Positions 22,640-32,436 are shown, counted from the first letter of the stretch. The stretch is 64,000 nt of DNA from Methanothrix harundinacea (GCA_002506535.1 DAXT01000021.1:62001-126000), one strand, 5' to 3'. Notes: generated from the sequence alone by a model not told the origin. Made by a program: numbers and translations.

Positions 22640-25600
22640 ATGATCTCTGAGGTGGCAAGCCAATACGACGCAAAAGAGGTAGAGGGAAAGGTCCGGAAGT
22701 TCTGGGAAGACCGCGGCATCTACGCCCGGGCCAGGACGATGAGGACCGGCGGCAGAAAGTTCTTCTTCGTCGACGGGCCGCCCTACACCACCGGGAGGAT
22801 CCACCTCGGGACCGCCTGGAACAAGATCATCAAGGACTCCATCCTCCGCTACCGTTCGATGAACGGCTTCGAGATCAAGGATAGGGCTGGCTGGGATATG
22901 CACGGCCTCCCTATCGAGGTGAAGGTGGAAGAGTACCTGGGCTTCAAGAGCAAAAAAGACATCGAGACCTACGGCGTCGATCGGTTCATCGATAAGTGCA
23001 AGGAGTTTGCCCTCAGCCAGAAAGACCAGATGACGGTCCAGTTCAAGACCCTGGGAGCCTGGCTCAACTGGGAAGACCCCTACATGACCCTGAAGGACGA
23101 GTACCTGGAGGCGGCCTGGTGGACCCTCAAGAGGGCGAACGAACGGGGTCTTCTGGAGCGGGGCTTCCGGGTCGTCAACTGGTGTCCCCGGTGCGAGACC
23201 GCCATCGCCGACGCCGAGGTGGAGTACTGGGAGGAGACCGATCCGTCCATTTACGTCAAGTTTCCCGTCGTCGGCGAAGAGAATACCTTCATGATGATCT
23301 GGACGACGACCCCCTGGACGATCCCCGCCAACGTCGGCGTCGCCGTCCACCCACAGTTCGAGTACTCGAAGGTCCGGGCTTGGAAGGACGACCCCGAGAA
23401 GGCCGAGATCCTGATCATGGCTTCGTCCTTGGTCGAAAATGTTCTCCGGGAGGGGAGGTACAGGGACTACGAGGTCCTGGAGAGTTTCGCAGGCACCCAT
23501 CTGGAGGGGCTCGAATATTCCCATCCTCTGGCCGACCTGATCCCTGCCCAGAGAGATATCGAACACACCGTCCACCTCGCCGACTTCGTCACCGCCGAGA
23601 ACACCGGGTCGGTCCACATCGCCCCGGGCCACGGCCTCGAGGACTTCGAGCTTGGGGTCGCCGAGGGGATGGAGATCTTCTGCCCCGTCGGCGAAGACGG
23701 CCGCTACACCTCCGAGGCGGGGGAGAAATACGCCGGAAAGTACGTCCGGGCGGCGAATAGAGAGGTGGACGAAGACCTCGCCGACCGGGGCCTCCTCCTC
23801 GCCGAGGGCGAGATCGTCCACAGGTACGGCCACTGTTGGAGGTGCAAGACCCCCATCATATACATCGCCACCCCCCAGTGGTTCCTCAAGATCTCAGAGA
23901 TCAGAGACGATATGCTCGAAGAGATCGCGAAGGTGAAGTGGTACCCCGACTGGGCAGGCTCCGCCCGGTTCAGAGACTGGATCAGCGGCGCCCGGGACTG
24001 GTGCATCTCCCGCCAGAGGTACTGGGGGATACCGCTGCCCATCTGGATCTGCGAGACCTGCGGCAAAATGGAGGTGATCGGCTCCATGGAGGAGCTACAT
24101 CAGCGGAGCGGCGCCTCCATCGGAGATCTCCACCGGCCTGCCGTAGATCTCGTCACCATCAAATGTTCCTGCGGAGGCGAGATGAGAAGGGTCCCCGACG
24201 TCTTCGACGTATGGTTCGACAGCGCCGTCGCCTCCTGGGCGACCCTCAATTACCCCAGGGACAAGGATCAGATCAACGAGTGGTGGCCTGCAGACTTCAT
24301 CACCGAGGGGCACGACCAGACCAGGGGCTGGTTCTACTCCCAGCTCGGGGCGAGCATGGTCTCCTTCGGCGTCGCCCCATACAGGTCCGTCCTGATGCAT
24401 GGCTTCACCCTCGACGATAAGGGCAAGAAGATGAGCAAGAGCATAGGAAACGTCGTCTCCCCCGAGGAGGTGGTCGGTAAGTTCGGGGCCGACACCCTCC
24501 GGCTCTACGTCCTATCCTCCAACGCCCCCTGGGAGGATATCCACTTCAGCTGGGAGGAGGTGGCGAACACCCACAGGATGCTGAACATCCTCTGGAACGC
24601 CTATCGGTTCCCACTGCCCTACATGATCCTGGACGGCTTCGACCCGACGAAGACGACCCTTGATATGGTAAAGGAGAGCCTCCGGCCTGAGGACCGGTGG
24701 ATCCTCTCCCGGGCCAACACCCTCGCCAGAGAGGTCGAGACGAGCATGGGATCCTACCAGCTCCAGAGGGCTACCAGGGCCATCGCCGACTTCGTCCTGG
24801 AAGACCTCTCCCGGTGGTACATCCAGCTTGTCCGGCCCCGGACCTGGATCGAGACCGACGATCCCGATAAGCTCGCCGCCTACGCCACCATCCGCGAGGT
24901 GATGGCGACCCTCGCGAAGCTCCTAGCCCCCTTCGCCCCCTTCACCGCCGAGACGATCTACCAGAACCTGGTGAGGGGGACCGACCCCGAGGTCCCGGAG
25001 TCGGTCCACCTCTGTGACTGGCACCGGCCGAGGGAGGGCCTCATCGACCCCGCCCTCGAAGAGGAGATGGCCCTGGTGAGAGAGGTGGTGGAGGCCGTCT
25101 CCAACGCCCGCCAGAAGGGAGGACGGAAGCTGAGGTGGCCCGTCGCGGAGGTTATGATCTCCCCTGATAAGGAGATCCCGGACCTAAAGGACCTCCTGCC
25201 AGTCCTCAAGAGCCAGACCAACTCCAAGAGGGTGACGGTTAACGCCGTCGGAGAGAAGCCCCGGATGGAGATCGCCCTAAATCCCGTCCCCAAGAAGATC
25301 GGCCCCGCCTTCAAGGGGGAGGCCCAGAAGGTCATCCAGGCCATCAAGGATGCCAACCTTGACGAAGTGGCAGAGTTGGTGAAGCTGAAGGAGGCAGAAA
25401 AGAAAGAGGTATTTAGAGAGTCTCCTGTGGTGTTCAGCTGGCATTTGAAAGGTTATGATATTCCCCTTGATATGGTCGAATTCCTCGAGAAGATCCCAGA
25501 GAACCTCGTAGCAGCCGACTTCTCTTCGGGGACGGTATACGTCGACGTCACCCTCACAGAAGATCTGAAGGCGGAGGGGTACGCAAGAGAGGTCATCAGG

Positions 25601-25837
25601 AGGATCCAGGACATGAGAAAGGAGATGGACCTGCGGGTCGAGGAGGAGATCGAGGCTTCCGTCAGGCTGGATGATGAGGAGGTGGCTGGGCTTCTGGAGA
25701 GGATGAAGGACTATATCGCCGGCGAAGTTCGGGCCAGGCGTCTTCAGGTCGGATCTGAGGTGGAGGTCGAGGGTTCCCTCGTCAAGGACTGGTCTATTGA
25801 AGATCTGGAGATGACGATAGGCGTCCTGCGCGGATAA
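22640..25837 (+). CDS. ileS: isoleucyl-tRNA synthetase
   Basis: The 1065-residue class I synthetase has a HIGH-type motif HLGT in PPYTTGRIHLGTAWNK (about residue 54), GWDMHGLPIEVKVE, the editing domain with TTTPWTIPAN, and KMSKSIGNVV (about residues 596-605). It charges tRNA-Ile; the CP1 domain clears mischarged Val. The C-terminal 250 residues are the archaeal/eukaryotic-type anticodon-binding and tail regions. A Shine-Dalgarno GGAGGACTAGG precedes the ATG. It is followed 12 bases later by the BFN gene, probably co-transcribed. Confidence 0.97.
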   Translation: MISEVASQYDAKEVEGKVRKFWEDRGIYARARTMRTGGRKFFFVDGPPYTTGRIHLGTAWNKIIKDSILRYRSMNGFEIKDRAGWDMHGLPIEVKVEEYLGFKSKKDIETYGVDRFIDKCKEFALSQKDQMTVQFKTLGAWLNWEDPYMTLKDEYLEAAWWTLKRANERGLLERGFRVVNWCPRCETAIADAEVEYWEETDPSIYVKFPVVGEENTFMMIWTTTPWTIPANVGVAVHPQFEYSKVRAWKDDPEKAEILIMASSLVENVLREGRYRDYEVLESFAGTHLEGLEYSHPLADLIPAQRDIEHTVHLADFVTAENTGSVHIAPGHGLEDFELGVAEGMEIFCPVGEDGRYTSEAGEKYAGKYVRAANREVDEDLADRGLLLAEGEIVHRYGHCWRCKTPIIYIATPQWFLKISEIRDDMLEEIAKVKWYPDWAGSARFRDWISGARDWCISRQRYWGIPLPIWICETCGKMEVIGSMEELHQRSGASIGDLHRPAVDLVTIKCSCGGEMRRVPDVFDVWFDSAVASWATLNYPRDKDQINEWWPADFITEGHDQTRGWFYSQLGASMVSFGVAPYRSVLMHGFTLDDKGKKMSKSIGNVVSPEEVVGKFGADTLRLYVLSSNAPWEDIHFSWEEVANTHRMLNILWNAYRFPLPYMILDGFDPTKTTLDMVKESLRPEDRWILSRANTLAREVETSMGSYQLQRATRAIADFVLEDLSRWYIQLVRPRTWIETDDPDKLAAYATIREVMATLAKLLAPFAPFTAETIYQNLVRGTDPEVPESVHLCDWHRPREGLIDPALEEEMALVREVVEAVSNARQKGGRKLRWPVAEVMISPDKEIPDLKDLLPVLKSQTNSKRVTVNAVGEKPRMEIALNPVPKKIGPAFKGEAQKVIQAIKDANLDEVAELVKLKEAEKKEVFRESPVVFSWHLKGYDIPLDMVEFLEKIPENLVAADFSSGTVYVDVTLTEDLKAEGYAREVIRRIQDMRKEMDLRVEEEIEASVRLDDEEVAGLLERMKDYIAGEVRARRLQVGSEVEVEGSLVKDWSIEDLEMTIGVLRG

Positions 25838-25849
25838 TTAATATATAAG

Positions 25850-26344
25850 ATGAGTTTCAGAGTTGGATATATGGAAGATCCGTCCCCTTCCCTGAAGGTC
25901 GAGGTGAAGGGCGTCTACGCCCTCCAGGCAGGAGGGGACCTGGTAGCCCCCGTCGTCCTCCTGGAGGATGAGGCCTCGAGGATCGTCCCGGTCTTCGTCG
26001 GCCTCTCGGAGGCTATCTCGATTCACCAGGCGCTCTCGGGAGCGGTATCACCCAGGCCTACCACCCACGACCTCTTCGTATCCACCCTCGAGAGCCTGGG
26101 GGCAAAGATCAAAGGGGTACTCATCGACGACCTGGACGGCGGAGTTTACTTCGCCCGGTTATCGGTGTCCATAGACTCCGTAGAGAGGGAGGTGGATGCG
26201 AGGCCCAGCGACTGCATAGCCCTCGCCCTCCGGTCGGGTGCTCCCATCTCCATTCAGGAGAAGGTCGTCATAGAATCGTCGATGGAGAGGAAGGACCTGG
26301 ATAGCCTGAGGGGGATCGAGAACTATCTCTCTGCCGATCGTTGA
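25850..26344 (+). CDS. BFN-domain (DUF151) protein
   Basis: This 164-residue protein matches the bifunctional nuclease/DUF151 family: VVLLEDEASRIVPVFVGLSEA, RPTTHDLFVSTLESLGAKI, the strand VYFARLSV and RPSDCIALALRSGAPI. Plant and bacterial members have been reported to cut RNA and DNA; in most archaea the role is unknown. It lies just downstream of ileS on the same strand. Confidence 0.82.
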   Translation: MSFRVGYMEDPSPSLKVEVKGVYALQAGGDLVAPVVLLEDEASRIVPVFVGLSEAISIHQALSGAVSPRPTTHDLFVSTLESLGAKIKGVLIDDLDGGVYFARLSVSIDSVEREVDARPSDCIALALRSGAPISIQEKVVIESSMERKDLDSLRGIENYLSADR

Positions 26345-26396
26345 AGGTCTTCTAAACCTTCTCGTCATCTGCCCATCCCCTGAAATCCTCTCATCT

Positions 26397-26550
26397 GATA
26401 TCATTTATCCCGATCTTCTCGCCAGATATCGTCTCTCCCGATCTCATTTCATCAGATATCGTTTGTCCAGATCTCATCTCATCCGATATCATTTATCCCG
26501 ATCACCTCTCGCCTGATATCGTCTGTCCCGATCTCCTCCCACCAGATATT
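26397..26550 (+). repeat. five to six imperfect 30-bp tandem repeats
   Basis: GATATC (last copy GATATT) recurs at 26397, 26425, 26455, 26485, 26515 and 26545, a 28-30-bp period. Each unit continues in the pattern (A/G)TxTxTCCCGATCTCxT with a pyrimidine-rich end. There are no unique spacers, so it is not CRISPR. GATATC is itself a palindrome, giving regularly spaced sites one helical face apart every three turns. The array lies downstream of the BFN gene. Confidence 0.85.
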
Positions 26551-26847
26551 GGCCTGATCAATCCGTGGATGATGACGGCTTCATCGAGGGGACGGCATGC
26601 TGTTCATCCTCCATTTTTCCTGTCATATCGAAGAGATGGGAAAACGTTTAATACCATCCGCCGCCAAGAATTGTATGTCTTCCCAGAGGGGGGAGGCCCG
26701 CTGTAGAATTACAAAAGTCATGATGGTTTAGCACGTCCGGACTCGAAATACTGGCGAAGATGAAATTTCGCGACCTTTAGCGAAGGGGGTACATCTTGCC
26801 GAAGGATAAGGGAGAGGATCGTGTATGGCCGTATTTGAGGTAAGACC
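26551..26847 (+). other. leader region of the C25 peptidase gene
   Basis: This is about 300 bases without an ORF of note between the tandem repeats and the peptidase start. A possible TATA element (AACGTTTAATACC, about 26643-26655) is followed by about 190 bases of potential 5' leader containing the hairpin listed separately. Confidence 0.4.
26753..26800 (+). ncRNA. structured leader RNA candidate
   Basis: GGCGAAGATG (26753-26762) pairs with CATCTTGCC (26792-26800) with one bulge, and inside it TTCGC (26767-26771) pairs with GCGAA (26780-26784). It lies 48 bases before the peptidase ATG. No known riboswitch class is recognised; it may be a cis-regulatory RNA or a small RNA. Confidence 0.35.
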
Positions 26848-29800
26848 ATGAGACGTCTGTTGACCATCTCATTGACCTGCATGATGCTGGTCTTGAGCTT
26901 TAGCTTCTTTGCGTTCTTTTCATCCGCCGATGCCCAGGGTTACGAGGGGGGCGAGACTCTAATCAGATGGCAATATCGCCCACAAGAGCCGATAATCCAG
27001 GTGGGTTTTAGAGATGAGATCCTCCCGATGGGGGTCCAGAACGCCACAAAATCGGTCAGAATTCCGGGGCTCGAAAACAGGATCATCCCGGGGGAGCCGG
27101 TAGTCCCCTTCAGAACAGCGAGGATACTGATCCCCTTCGGGGAAGAGGTCCAGGAGATAAAGGTCCTTCCGGGGGAGAAGAAGAACCTGGGAAAGATCCT
27201 GATCGAGCCCGGCCAGGACCCCCTACCCATAAGCTTCTCGGGAAATCATACTTATACACCTCTAAACGAGACGACCTACGGATCGATGGACCCTTACCCC
27301 AGAGACGTCTACTCCGTCATCGGAGTCCAGGAGAAGAAAGGCTATAAAATACTATTTATAAATCTCTACCCGATCATGTACATCCCCAAGACGAAGGACA
27401 CCTACTACTTTGGCACCTTCGATTTGGAGGTGAAGACGGCGCCTATAGAGACCCTCGATCGGGGGCTTTACAGAGGATCGGCAGAAGATAGAGCTTATAT
27501 AGAGAGGATGGTGGACAACCCCCGGGAGGCTTCAACCTACTCCCGGGATATAGTCCCCACAGGGGCGTCTTCCCTCCTCGATGGGATCTACGATTACGTC
27601 ATCATAACCAGCCGGGCCCTGAAGAACGCTCCGGTCCCCTACAACTTCACCGACCTCGTCCGCTGGAAGAGCTCGAAGGGTGTCGCATCGACTATCGTCA
27701 CCGTAGAGGAGATTTACGCCACATATCCGGGGGTCGACGAGCAGGAGAAGATCAGAAACTTCATACGAGATGCCTATATCAACAACGGCATATCATACGT
27801 CCTTTTGGGCGGCGACGCCGACGGAGGTCGTTCCAGCGGCGAAGGCTGGAACAACGTCGTCCCCGCCAGGGGGTTTTGGGCCTGGGATTACGAGGCTACG
27901 CCTCCGAATATCCCCTCGGACCTCTACTACGCCTGCCTCGACGGAAACTACGACTATAACGGCAACGGCATCTACGGTGAGCCTGGGGACGGACCCGGGG
28001 GCGGTGAGGTCGATCTCCTGGCCGAGGTCTACGTGGGCAGGGCTCCCGTCGACTCTTATGCCGAACTATCCAACTTCGTCCGAAAGACGATCGCCTACGA
28101 GTCCGGCGCCAACGACGGGTACCATAAAGAAGTCCTGATGGTGGGCGAATATCTGGGGTTTGGCGGTGTCAGCGACTGGGGCGCAAACTCCCTCGACGAG
28201 ATCAAAGACGGATCCGAAGCCAGCGGATACAACACCAGGGGTTTTCCCGACGATTATAACAAATCGACCCTCTACGAGCGGGATCGCGAATGGAAGAAGG
28301 AAGATCTGATGGGCATAATAGACGGCAACGTCCACATCGTAAACCATCTCGGCCACGCCCACGTAGTAAGCGTCATGAAGATGAAGGCCGAGGACGTGGG
28401 CAGGCTGAAGAACGACCGGTACTTCTTCGGGTTCAGCCAGGGATGTTATGCCGGCTCCTTCGACAATCGGGACCCCGACTCCATCTATCTAGCCACCGAC
28501 TCCATCCTGGAGCAGTTCGTTACAGAGCCCCATGGTGCCTTCGCCTTCATAGGAAACTCGCGGTTCGGTTGGGGGAGGAGGTCTACCACCGACGGACCGT
28601 CTCAGAGGTACCACCGGCAGTTTTGGAACGGGGTATTCGGCGAGGGGATCGAAAATATCGGCAGGGCTCTACAGTACTCCCGAGAGGCGAACCTGGGGTC
28701 CATAGACACTACCAGCGACGGAAACGTTATGAGGTTCTGCTATTATCAGATAAACCTCCTGGGCGACCCCGAGACTTCCTTCCATAAGCCCTCCGCAAAA
28801 GATCGAGAGATCGTGATATCGGAGATGGACCTCCCCAGTTACGCGAAGCTCGATCAGCCCGTAGAGGCGAAGGTGGTAGTCGAGAACAGGGGCCTTGCGG
28901 GGGAGGAGAACGTGGTGGTCCAGCTCCTGGAGGCGGGGATCGTCCGGGACTCGAAGACCATCGCATTCATCGACAGCGGCTCATCGGTCGCCGTCAGCTT
29001 TGGATGGTCGGGGTCCCTCGAGGGCAGGTACGCTCTGGAGGCCCGGACGGTACCTCTGGAGGGCGAGGAGGATCTCGATGATAACCGCCGCCAGAGACGT
29101 ATTGAGGTCATCGAAGGACGAAGCCCCATCCTCCTGGTCGATGACGACGAGGGTGCAGACTACGAGATCTATTACGAAAAGGCGCTCCAAGCTGGCGGTT
29201 ACAGTTACATAAAGATAGACGGAGCGCCTGCGAGGAGCGAGCTATTGTCCTTCGATTCTGTAATATGGATAACCGGCCGGGATTTCACCACCACCCTAAC
29301 AGGGGAGGACCAGGCGAACCTGGCAGCTTATCTTGACGCCGGAGGAAGCCTCTTTTTATCTGGCCAGGATATCGGCTTCAACATTCACGACACCGCCTTC
29401 TTCAGGGATTACCTCCATGTGGAGTATGTAAAGGATAACGCTGGAATTTACGTCCTGGAGGGGGTACCCGGCGACCCCATATCCGACGGGATGACCATCG
29501 GCATCTCTGGAGGCGATGGGGCAGACAACCAGTACTGGCCGAGCGAGATCATCCCCGTCACCGCTTATGCGACGGCGATCTTCAACTACAAAGACGACGG
29601 GTGTGGCGCGGTGAGGGTCGACGCCGGGAGTTACAGGGCGGTCTACTTCGCCTTCGGTTTTGAGGCGATAAACAGCTCTTCGGATAGAAACGAGATTATG
29701 AGGCGGGTCATATCATATCTCTGCGACGATTCGCCGGCCGGAATATCGGCGACCTCGCAGGCGGCCTATATCGGTGGAAGGCGCCTTGCGACCACCGATG

Positions 29801-29970
29801 ATGCTTTCGATCCAGTAGATTTGGTAGGACCCGTCGCAGGAGATGACTTATATCTCGATCTGGCCATTGATGATATAAAGTTCGAGTTCGATCCGAGCTT
29901 CGGGAAGCTGACGGAGTTTGAGGATATCGGTCCCATCTTCAAAGGGATGGGGGCCGGGTTGGGGGAGTGA
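26848..29970 (+). CDS. secreted C25 (gingipain-like) cysteine peptidase
   Basis: This 1040-residue exported protein has a signal peptide (residues 1-29, ending SSADAQ). The peptidase region carries LLGGDADGG, the catalytic His in NHLGHAH (about residues 499-505) and the catalytic Cys in GFSQGCYAGSFD (about residue 533), typical of family C25. A CARDB-like beta domain follows (about 655-745), then a domain beginning ILLVDDDEG that resembles GATase-like/peptidase-associated folds. It probably processes surface or extracellular proteins. There is no obvious PGF-CTERM tail. The beta-helix gene follows six bases later. Confidence 0.85.
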   Translation: MRRLLTISLTCMMLVLSFSFFAFFSSADAQGYEGGETLIRWQYRPQEPIIQVGFRDEILPMGVQNATKSVRIPGLENRIIPGEPVVPFRTARILIPFGEEVQEIKVLPGEKKNLGKILIEPGQDPLPISFSGNHTYTPLNETTYGSMDPYPRDVYSVIGVQEKKGYKILFINLYPIMYIPKTKDTYYFGTFDLEVKTAPIETLDRGLYRGSAEDRAYIERMVDNPREASTYSRDIVPTGASSLLDGIYDYVIITSRALKNAPVPYNFTDLVRWKSSKGVASTIVTVEEIYATYPGVDEQEKIRNFIRDAYINNGISYVLLGGDADGGRSSGEGWNNVVPARGFWAWDYEATPPNIPSDLYYACLDGNYDYNGNGIYGEPGDGPGGGEVDLLAEVYVGRAPVDSYAELSNFVRKTIAYESGANDGYHKEVLMVGEYLGFGGVSDWGANSLDEIKDGSEASGYNTRGFPDDYNKSTLYERDREWKKEDLMGIIDGNVHIVNHLGHAHVVSVMKMKAEDVGRLKNDRYFFGFSQGCYAGSFDNRDPDSIYLATDSILEQFVTEPHGAFAFIGNSRFGWGRRSTTDGPSQRYHRQFWNGVFGEGIENIGRALQYSREANLGSIDTTSDGNVMRFCYYQINLLGDPETSFHKPSAKDREIVISEMDLPSYAKLDQPVEAKVVVENRGLAGEENVVVQLLEAGIVRDSKTIAFIDSGSSVAVSFGWSGSLEGRYALEARTVPLEGEEDLDDNRRQRRIEVIEGRSPILLVDDDEGADYEIYYEKALQAGGYSYIKIDGAPARSELLSFDSVIWITGRDFTTTLTGEDQANLAAYLDAGGSLFLSGQDIGFNIHDTAFFRDYLHVEYVKDNAGIYVLEGVPGDPISDGMTIGISGGDGADNQYWPSEIIPVTAYATAIFNYKDDGCGAVRVDAGSYRAVYFAFGFEAINSSSDRNEIMRRVISYLCDDSPAGISATSQAAYIGGRRLATTDDAFDPVDLVGPVAGDDLYLDLAIDDIKFEFDPSFGKLTEFEDIGPIFKGMGAGLGE

Positions 29971-29976
29971 ACTGAT

Positions 29977-30747
29977 ATGCAGGAAGATCGGAGGAAGACC
30001 AGGGCTTGGTGGAAGATCCTTTCAGCTCTTATATTGACGGCGGCGATATCGACCGCTGCAGCTCAGGCGGCCACCATCACCGTAGGGGCTGAAGGCTGCG
30101 ACTACGCCAGCATCCAGAGGGCCGTCGAGGCGGCGAACGCTGGAGATACCATCACCGTCCAGAGCGGGACTTATAGAGAGAATCTGGTGGTCGACAAGAC
30201 TCTAATCCTCCGGGGGAGTGATACAGGGTCCGGGAGGCCCGCGGTCGACGGCAGAGGCGCAGGAAGCGCTATAATCCTTCTTTCGGATCGGATTACCCTC
30301 GAGGGGTTCGTCGTCAAGAACGCGGGGCATGGGAAGGCGGGGATCGAGGTGAACTCAGATAATAACTACATAAGAAACAACCTGGTCACCGAAAATAGAT
30401 GGCACGGTATATACCTTTCCGACTCCGACGATAACGTCATAACAGGAAACATCGTCACCAAGAACAGGTACGGTATATGGATCCCGGCAGGGTCTGACGG
30501 GAACAGGATCGTCAGAAACGAGCTATCGAAGAACTCCAACGGGAACGCCGTCGACGCCGGGTCCAACCGCTGGGAAGGGAACGCCTACGACGACCTAAAA
30601 GAGGGGGATACCGGCTACAAGATCTCCGGCGGGTCCAACAGAGACGAGAGCCCCAGTCCCGTAAAGCCCGAAGCGGAGCTGGCTGAGACGAAGACCTCGA
30701 CGATAACGGTGAAGATCACTATACCGACGCCGATAATAGGGTCTTAG
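29977..30747 (+). CDS. secreted right-handed beta-helix (NosD-like) protein
   Basis: The 256 residues begin with a signal peptide (hydrophobic ILSALILTAAISTAAAQA). A parallel beta-helix follows, starting with the family opening TITVGAEGCDYASIQRAVEAANAGDTITV and showing NosD-type rungs (NNYIRNNLVTENRWHGIYL, DNVITGNIVTKNRYGIWI). NosD/CASH proteins bind or modify carbohydrates or act as surface scaffolds. It is likely co-transcribed with the C25 peptidase, suggesting a joint role at the cell surface. Confidence 0.8.
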   Translation: MQEDRRKTRAWWKILSALILTAAISTAAAQAATITVGAEGCDYASIQRAVEAANAGDTITVQSGTYRENLVVDKTLILRGSDTGSGRPAVDGRGAGSAIILLSDRITLEGFVVKNAGHGKAGIEVNSDNNYIRNNLVTENRWHGIYLSDSDDNVITGNIVTKNRYGIWIPAGSDGNRIVRNELSKNSNGNAVDAGSNRWEGNAYDDLKEGDTGYKISGGSNRDESPSPVKPEAELAETKTSTITVKITIPTPIIGS

Positions 30748-30837
30748 AGGCTGAGATCCGGGGTTAGGCAGGGACAGATTCTCTCTTGCCACCTATCCCC
30801 CGGTCTCATTTTTTAATGGCGGCCCGTCTTCAACGCA

Positions 30838-30848
30838 CCTTTTTATAC
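30838..30848 (+). promoter_or_regulatory. TATA box for rnz
   Basis: CCTTTTTATACCC lies about 40 bases before the RNase Z start, followed by GAGGTTCG as a possible Shine-Dalgarno region. Confidence 0.45.
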
Positions 30849-30882
30849 CCCCCACCCCAAGAGGTTCGACCCTGAGCTGGAG

Positions 30883-31812
30883 ATGATGCCAAGGATGCTT
30901 ACCGTCACCTTTCTAGGAACCGCGGGTTCCCTTCCCACCCCCGAGAGAAACCCCTCAGCGGTGCTGATCAACCGCGAGGGGGACCTGATCCTCTTCGACT
31001 GCGGCGAGGGGACCCAGAGGCAGATGATGCGGGGGAAGACGGGGATGATGAACCTGGACTATATCTTTTTGACTCATCTTCACGCCGACCACATCCTGGG
31101 GATACCTGGGCTTCTGGAGACTATGGCCTTCCAGGGAAGAAGGGAACCGGTAACCATCGCGGGTCCCGTCAGGACCGCCGAGGCGGTGGAGCATTTCGAC
31201 AGGCTATGCTATTACTCCCGCAAATTTCCCACCCGGGTCCTGGAGCTTGAGGCAGGCGACGTCGTGAGGATGGAGGGGTACGAGGTCGAGGCGGTCAGGA
31301 CCGCCCACAGCGTCCCCAGCCTCGGGTACTGCCTCCGGGAGGATACGAGGCCCGGCCGTTTCCTCCGGGATAAGGCCGTCGCCCTGGGGGTTCCGTCCGG
31401 ACCCGCCTTTGGAAGGCTCCAGAGGGGGGAGACGGTGGAGGTGGAGGGGAGGATTGTAAGATCGCAAGAGGTGATGGGCCCCCCAAGGCCAGGCAGAAAG
31501 GTCGTCTACACCGGTGACTCGAGGCCCACCCCTGAGATCGAGGAGGCGAGCAGCGGGGCGGACCTCCTAATCCACGACGGGTCTCTTGACGACGGTATGG
31601 CCGACTGGGCCATCGAGACGATGCACAGCACCGCCGGCGAGGCGGCGCTTCTGGCAAAACGGGCAGGAGCGAGGAGGCTCGTCCTCACTCACATAAGCTC
31701 CCGGTACTCTGATGACGTATCAACCCTCCTCGCCGACGCATGGAGATACTTCCCGCAAGCTCTGGTCGCCGAGGATCTTATGAAGATCGATCTGAAGCTG
31801 AGAGACCGCTGA
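30883..31812 (+). CDS. rnz: ribonuclease Z
   Basis: The 309-residue metallo-beta-lactamase-fold enzyme removes tRNA 3' trailers. Features are TVTFLGTAGSLPTPERN, DCGEGTQRQM, the metal motif THLHADHILG (about residues 64-73), the exosite stretch, YTGDSRP and a late LTHISSRY. Size and motifs match the short RNase Z (ElaC) form. ATG 30883 and ATG 30886/30892 are close alternatives. Confidence 0.95.
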   Translation: MMPRMLTVTFLGTAGSLPTPERNPSAVLINREGDLILFDCGEGTQRQMMRGKTGMMNLDYIFLTHLHADHILGIPGLLETMAFQGRREPVTIAGPVRTAEAVEHFDRLCYYSRKFPTRVLELEAGDVVRMEGYEVEAVRTAHSVPSLGYCLREDTRPGRFLRDKAVALGVPSGPAFGRLQRGETVEVEGRIVRSQEVMGPPRPGRKVVYTGDSRPTPEIEEASSGADLLIHDGSLDDGMADWAIETMHSTAGEAALLAKRAGARRLVLTHISSRYSDDVSTLLADAWRYFPQALVAEDLMKIDLKLRDR

Positions 31813-31838
31813 TCCTATGGATGAAGGCCGGCCCAGGA

Positions 31839-32432
31839 TCACTCCAACAGATCCTGGGAGGAACGCTTCAAGCCCCTCTCTCTCTCTTCTGCCATCGCCT
31901 TCCTGAGATCTTCGGCGATCTCATCGTCCCTGCCCAGGAGGGCGTCCTCCAATGAGCTGGCTACGGCCTGGAGGGCGTACTGGATGCGGCCGGCTTTGAT
32001 ACCCATCCTCTCATGTCTCACTCCGGCCTCGAAGATGCTCTGGACTTCGTCCTCTGGAAGGCCCAGGCCCCTGGCAGCGCTGACGGCCCGGCCGTACATC
32101 TTGGCGGAGATGTAATACCGAAGCCCATCCCTATAGAGCCTCTCCGCCTCCTCCGCCCTTCCGGCCTTCTTGGAGATGAGGGCCGCCCAGAGAAAGTCTC
32201 CCTCTTCTACGGCGATCTCCACCGCCTTATCCGCCCTTCCCGAGTCTTTAGCAAGGGAGATGGCCAGCTCCGTCTCGCCGGCGCGGATCAGTATATCTAT
32301 ACCCGGATCTACCAGGAAATCCGGTAGGCGTCTGAGGTTCTCGGTGAGGTAGATGATCTGATCCTCCCGGCTCATCCCGTCGAAATCATCTCTTGATATC
32401 TCTCTTCTATCTATCAAAGGATCACACGTCAC
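31839..32432 (-). CDS. helical-repeat (TPR-like) protein of unknown function
   Basis: This 197-residue, almost wholly helical protein has repeated A-(x)-E-A units (AGRADKAVEIAVEEGDFLWAALISKKAGRAEEAERLY) resembling TPR/ARM-type repeats. It has no signal or TM segment. It starts four bases after the surE stop codon, so the two are co-transcribed. I do not know its function; a scaffold or regulator is possible. Confidence 0.7.
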   Translation of the reverse strand: MTCDPLIDRREISRDDFDGMSREDQIIYLTENLRRLPDFLVDPGIDILIRAGETELAISLAKDSGRADKAVEIAVEEGDFLWAALISKKAGRAEEAERLYRDGLRYYISAKMYGRAVSAARGLGLPEDEVQSIFEAGVRHERMGIKAGRIQYALQAVASSLEDALLGRDDEIAEDLRKAMAEERERGLKRSSQDLLE

Positions 32433-32436
32433 GGTA

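Noticed and set aside
22611..23833. N-terminal extension giving a 765-residue RfcS
   Set aside because: The extra part lies antisense to ileS, and the clamp-loader homology begins only at about 22510.
26397..26550. CRISPR array
   Set aside because: Repeat units are contiguous and all similar; there are no unique spacers between conserved repeats and no cas genes nearby.
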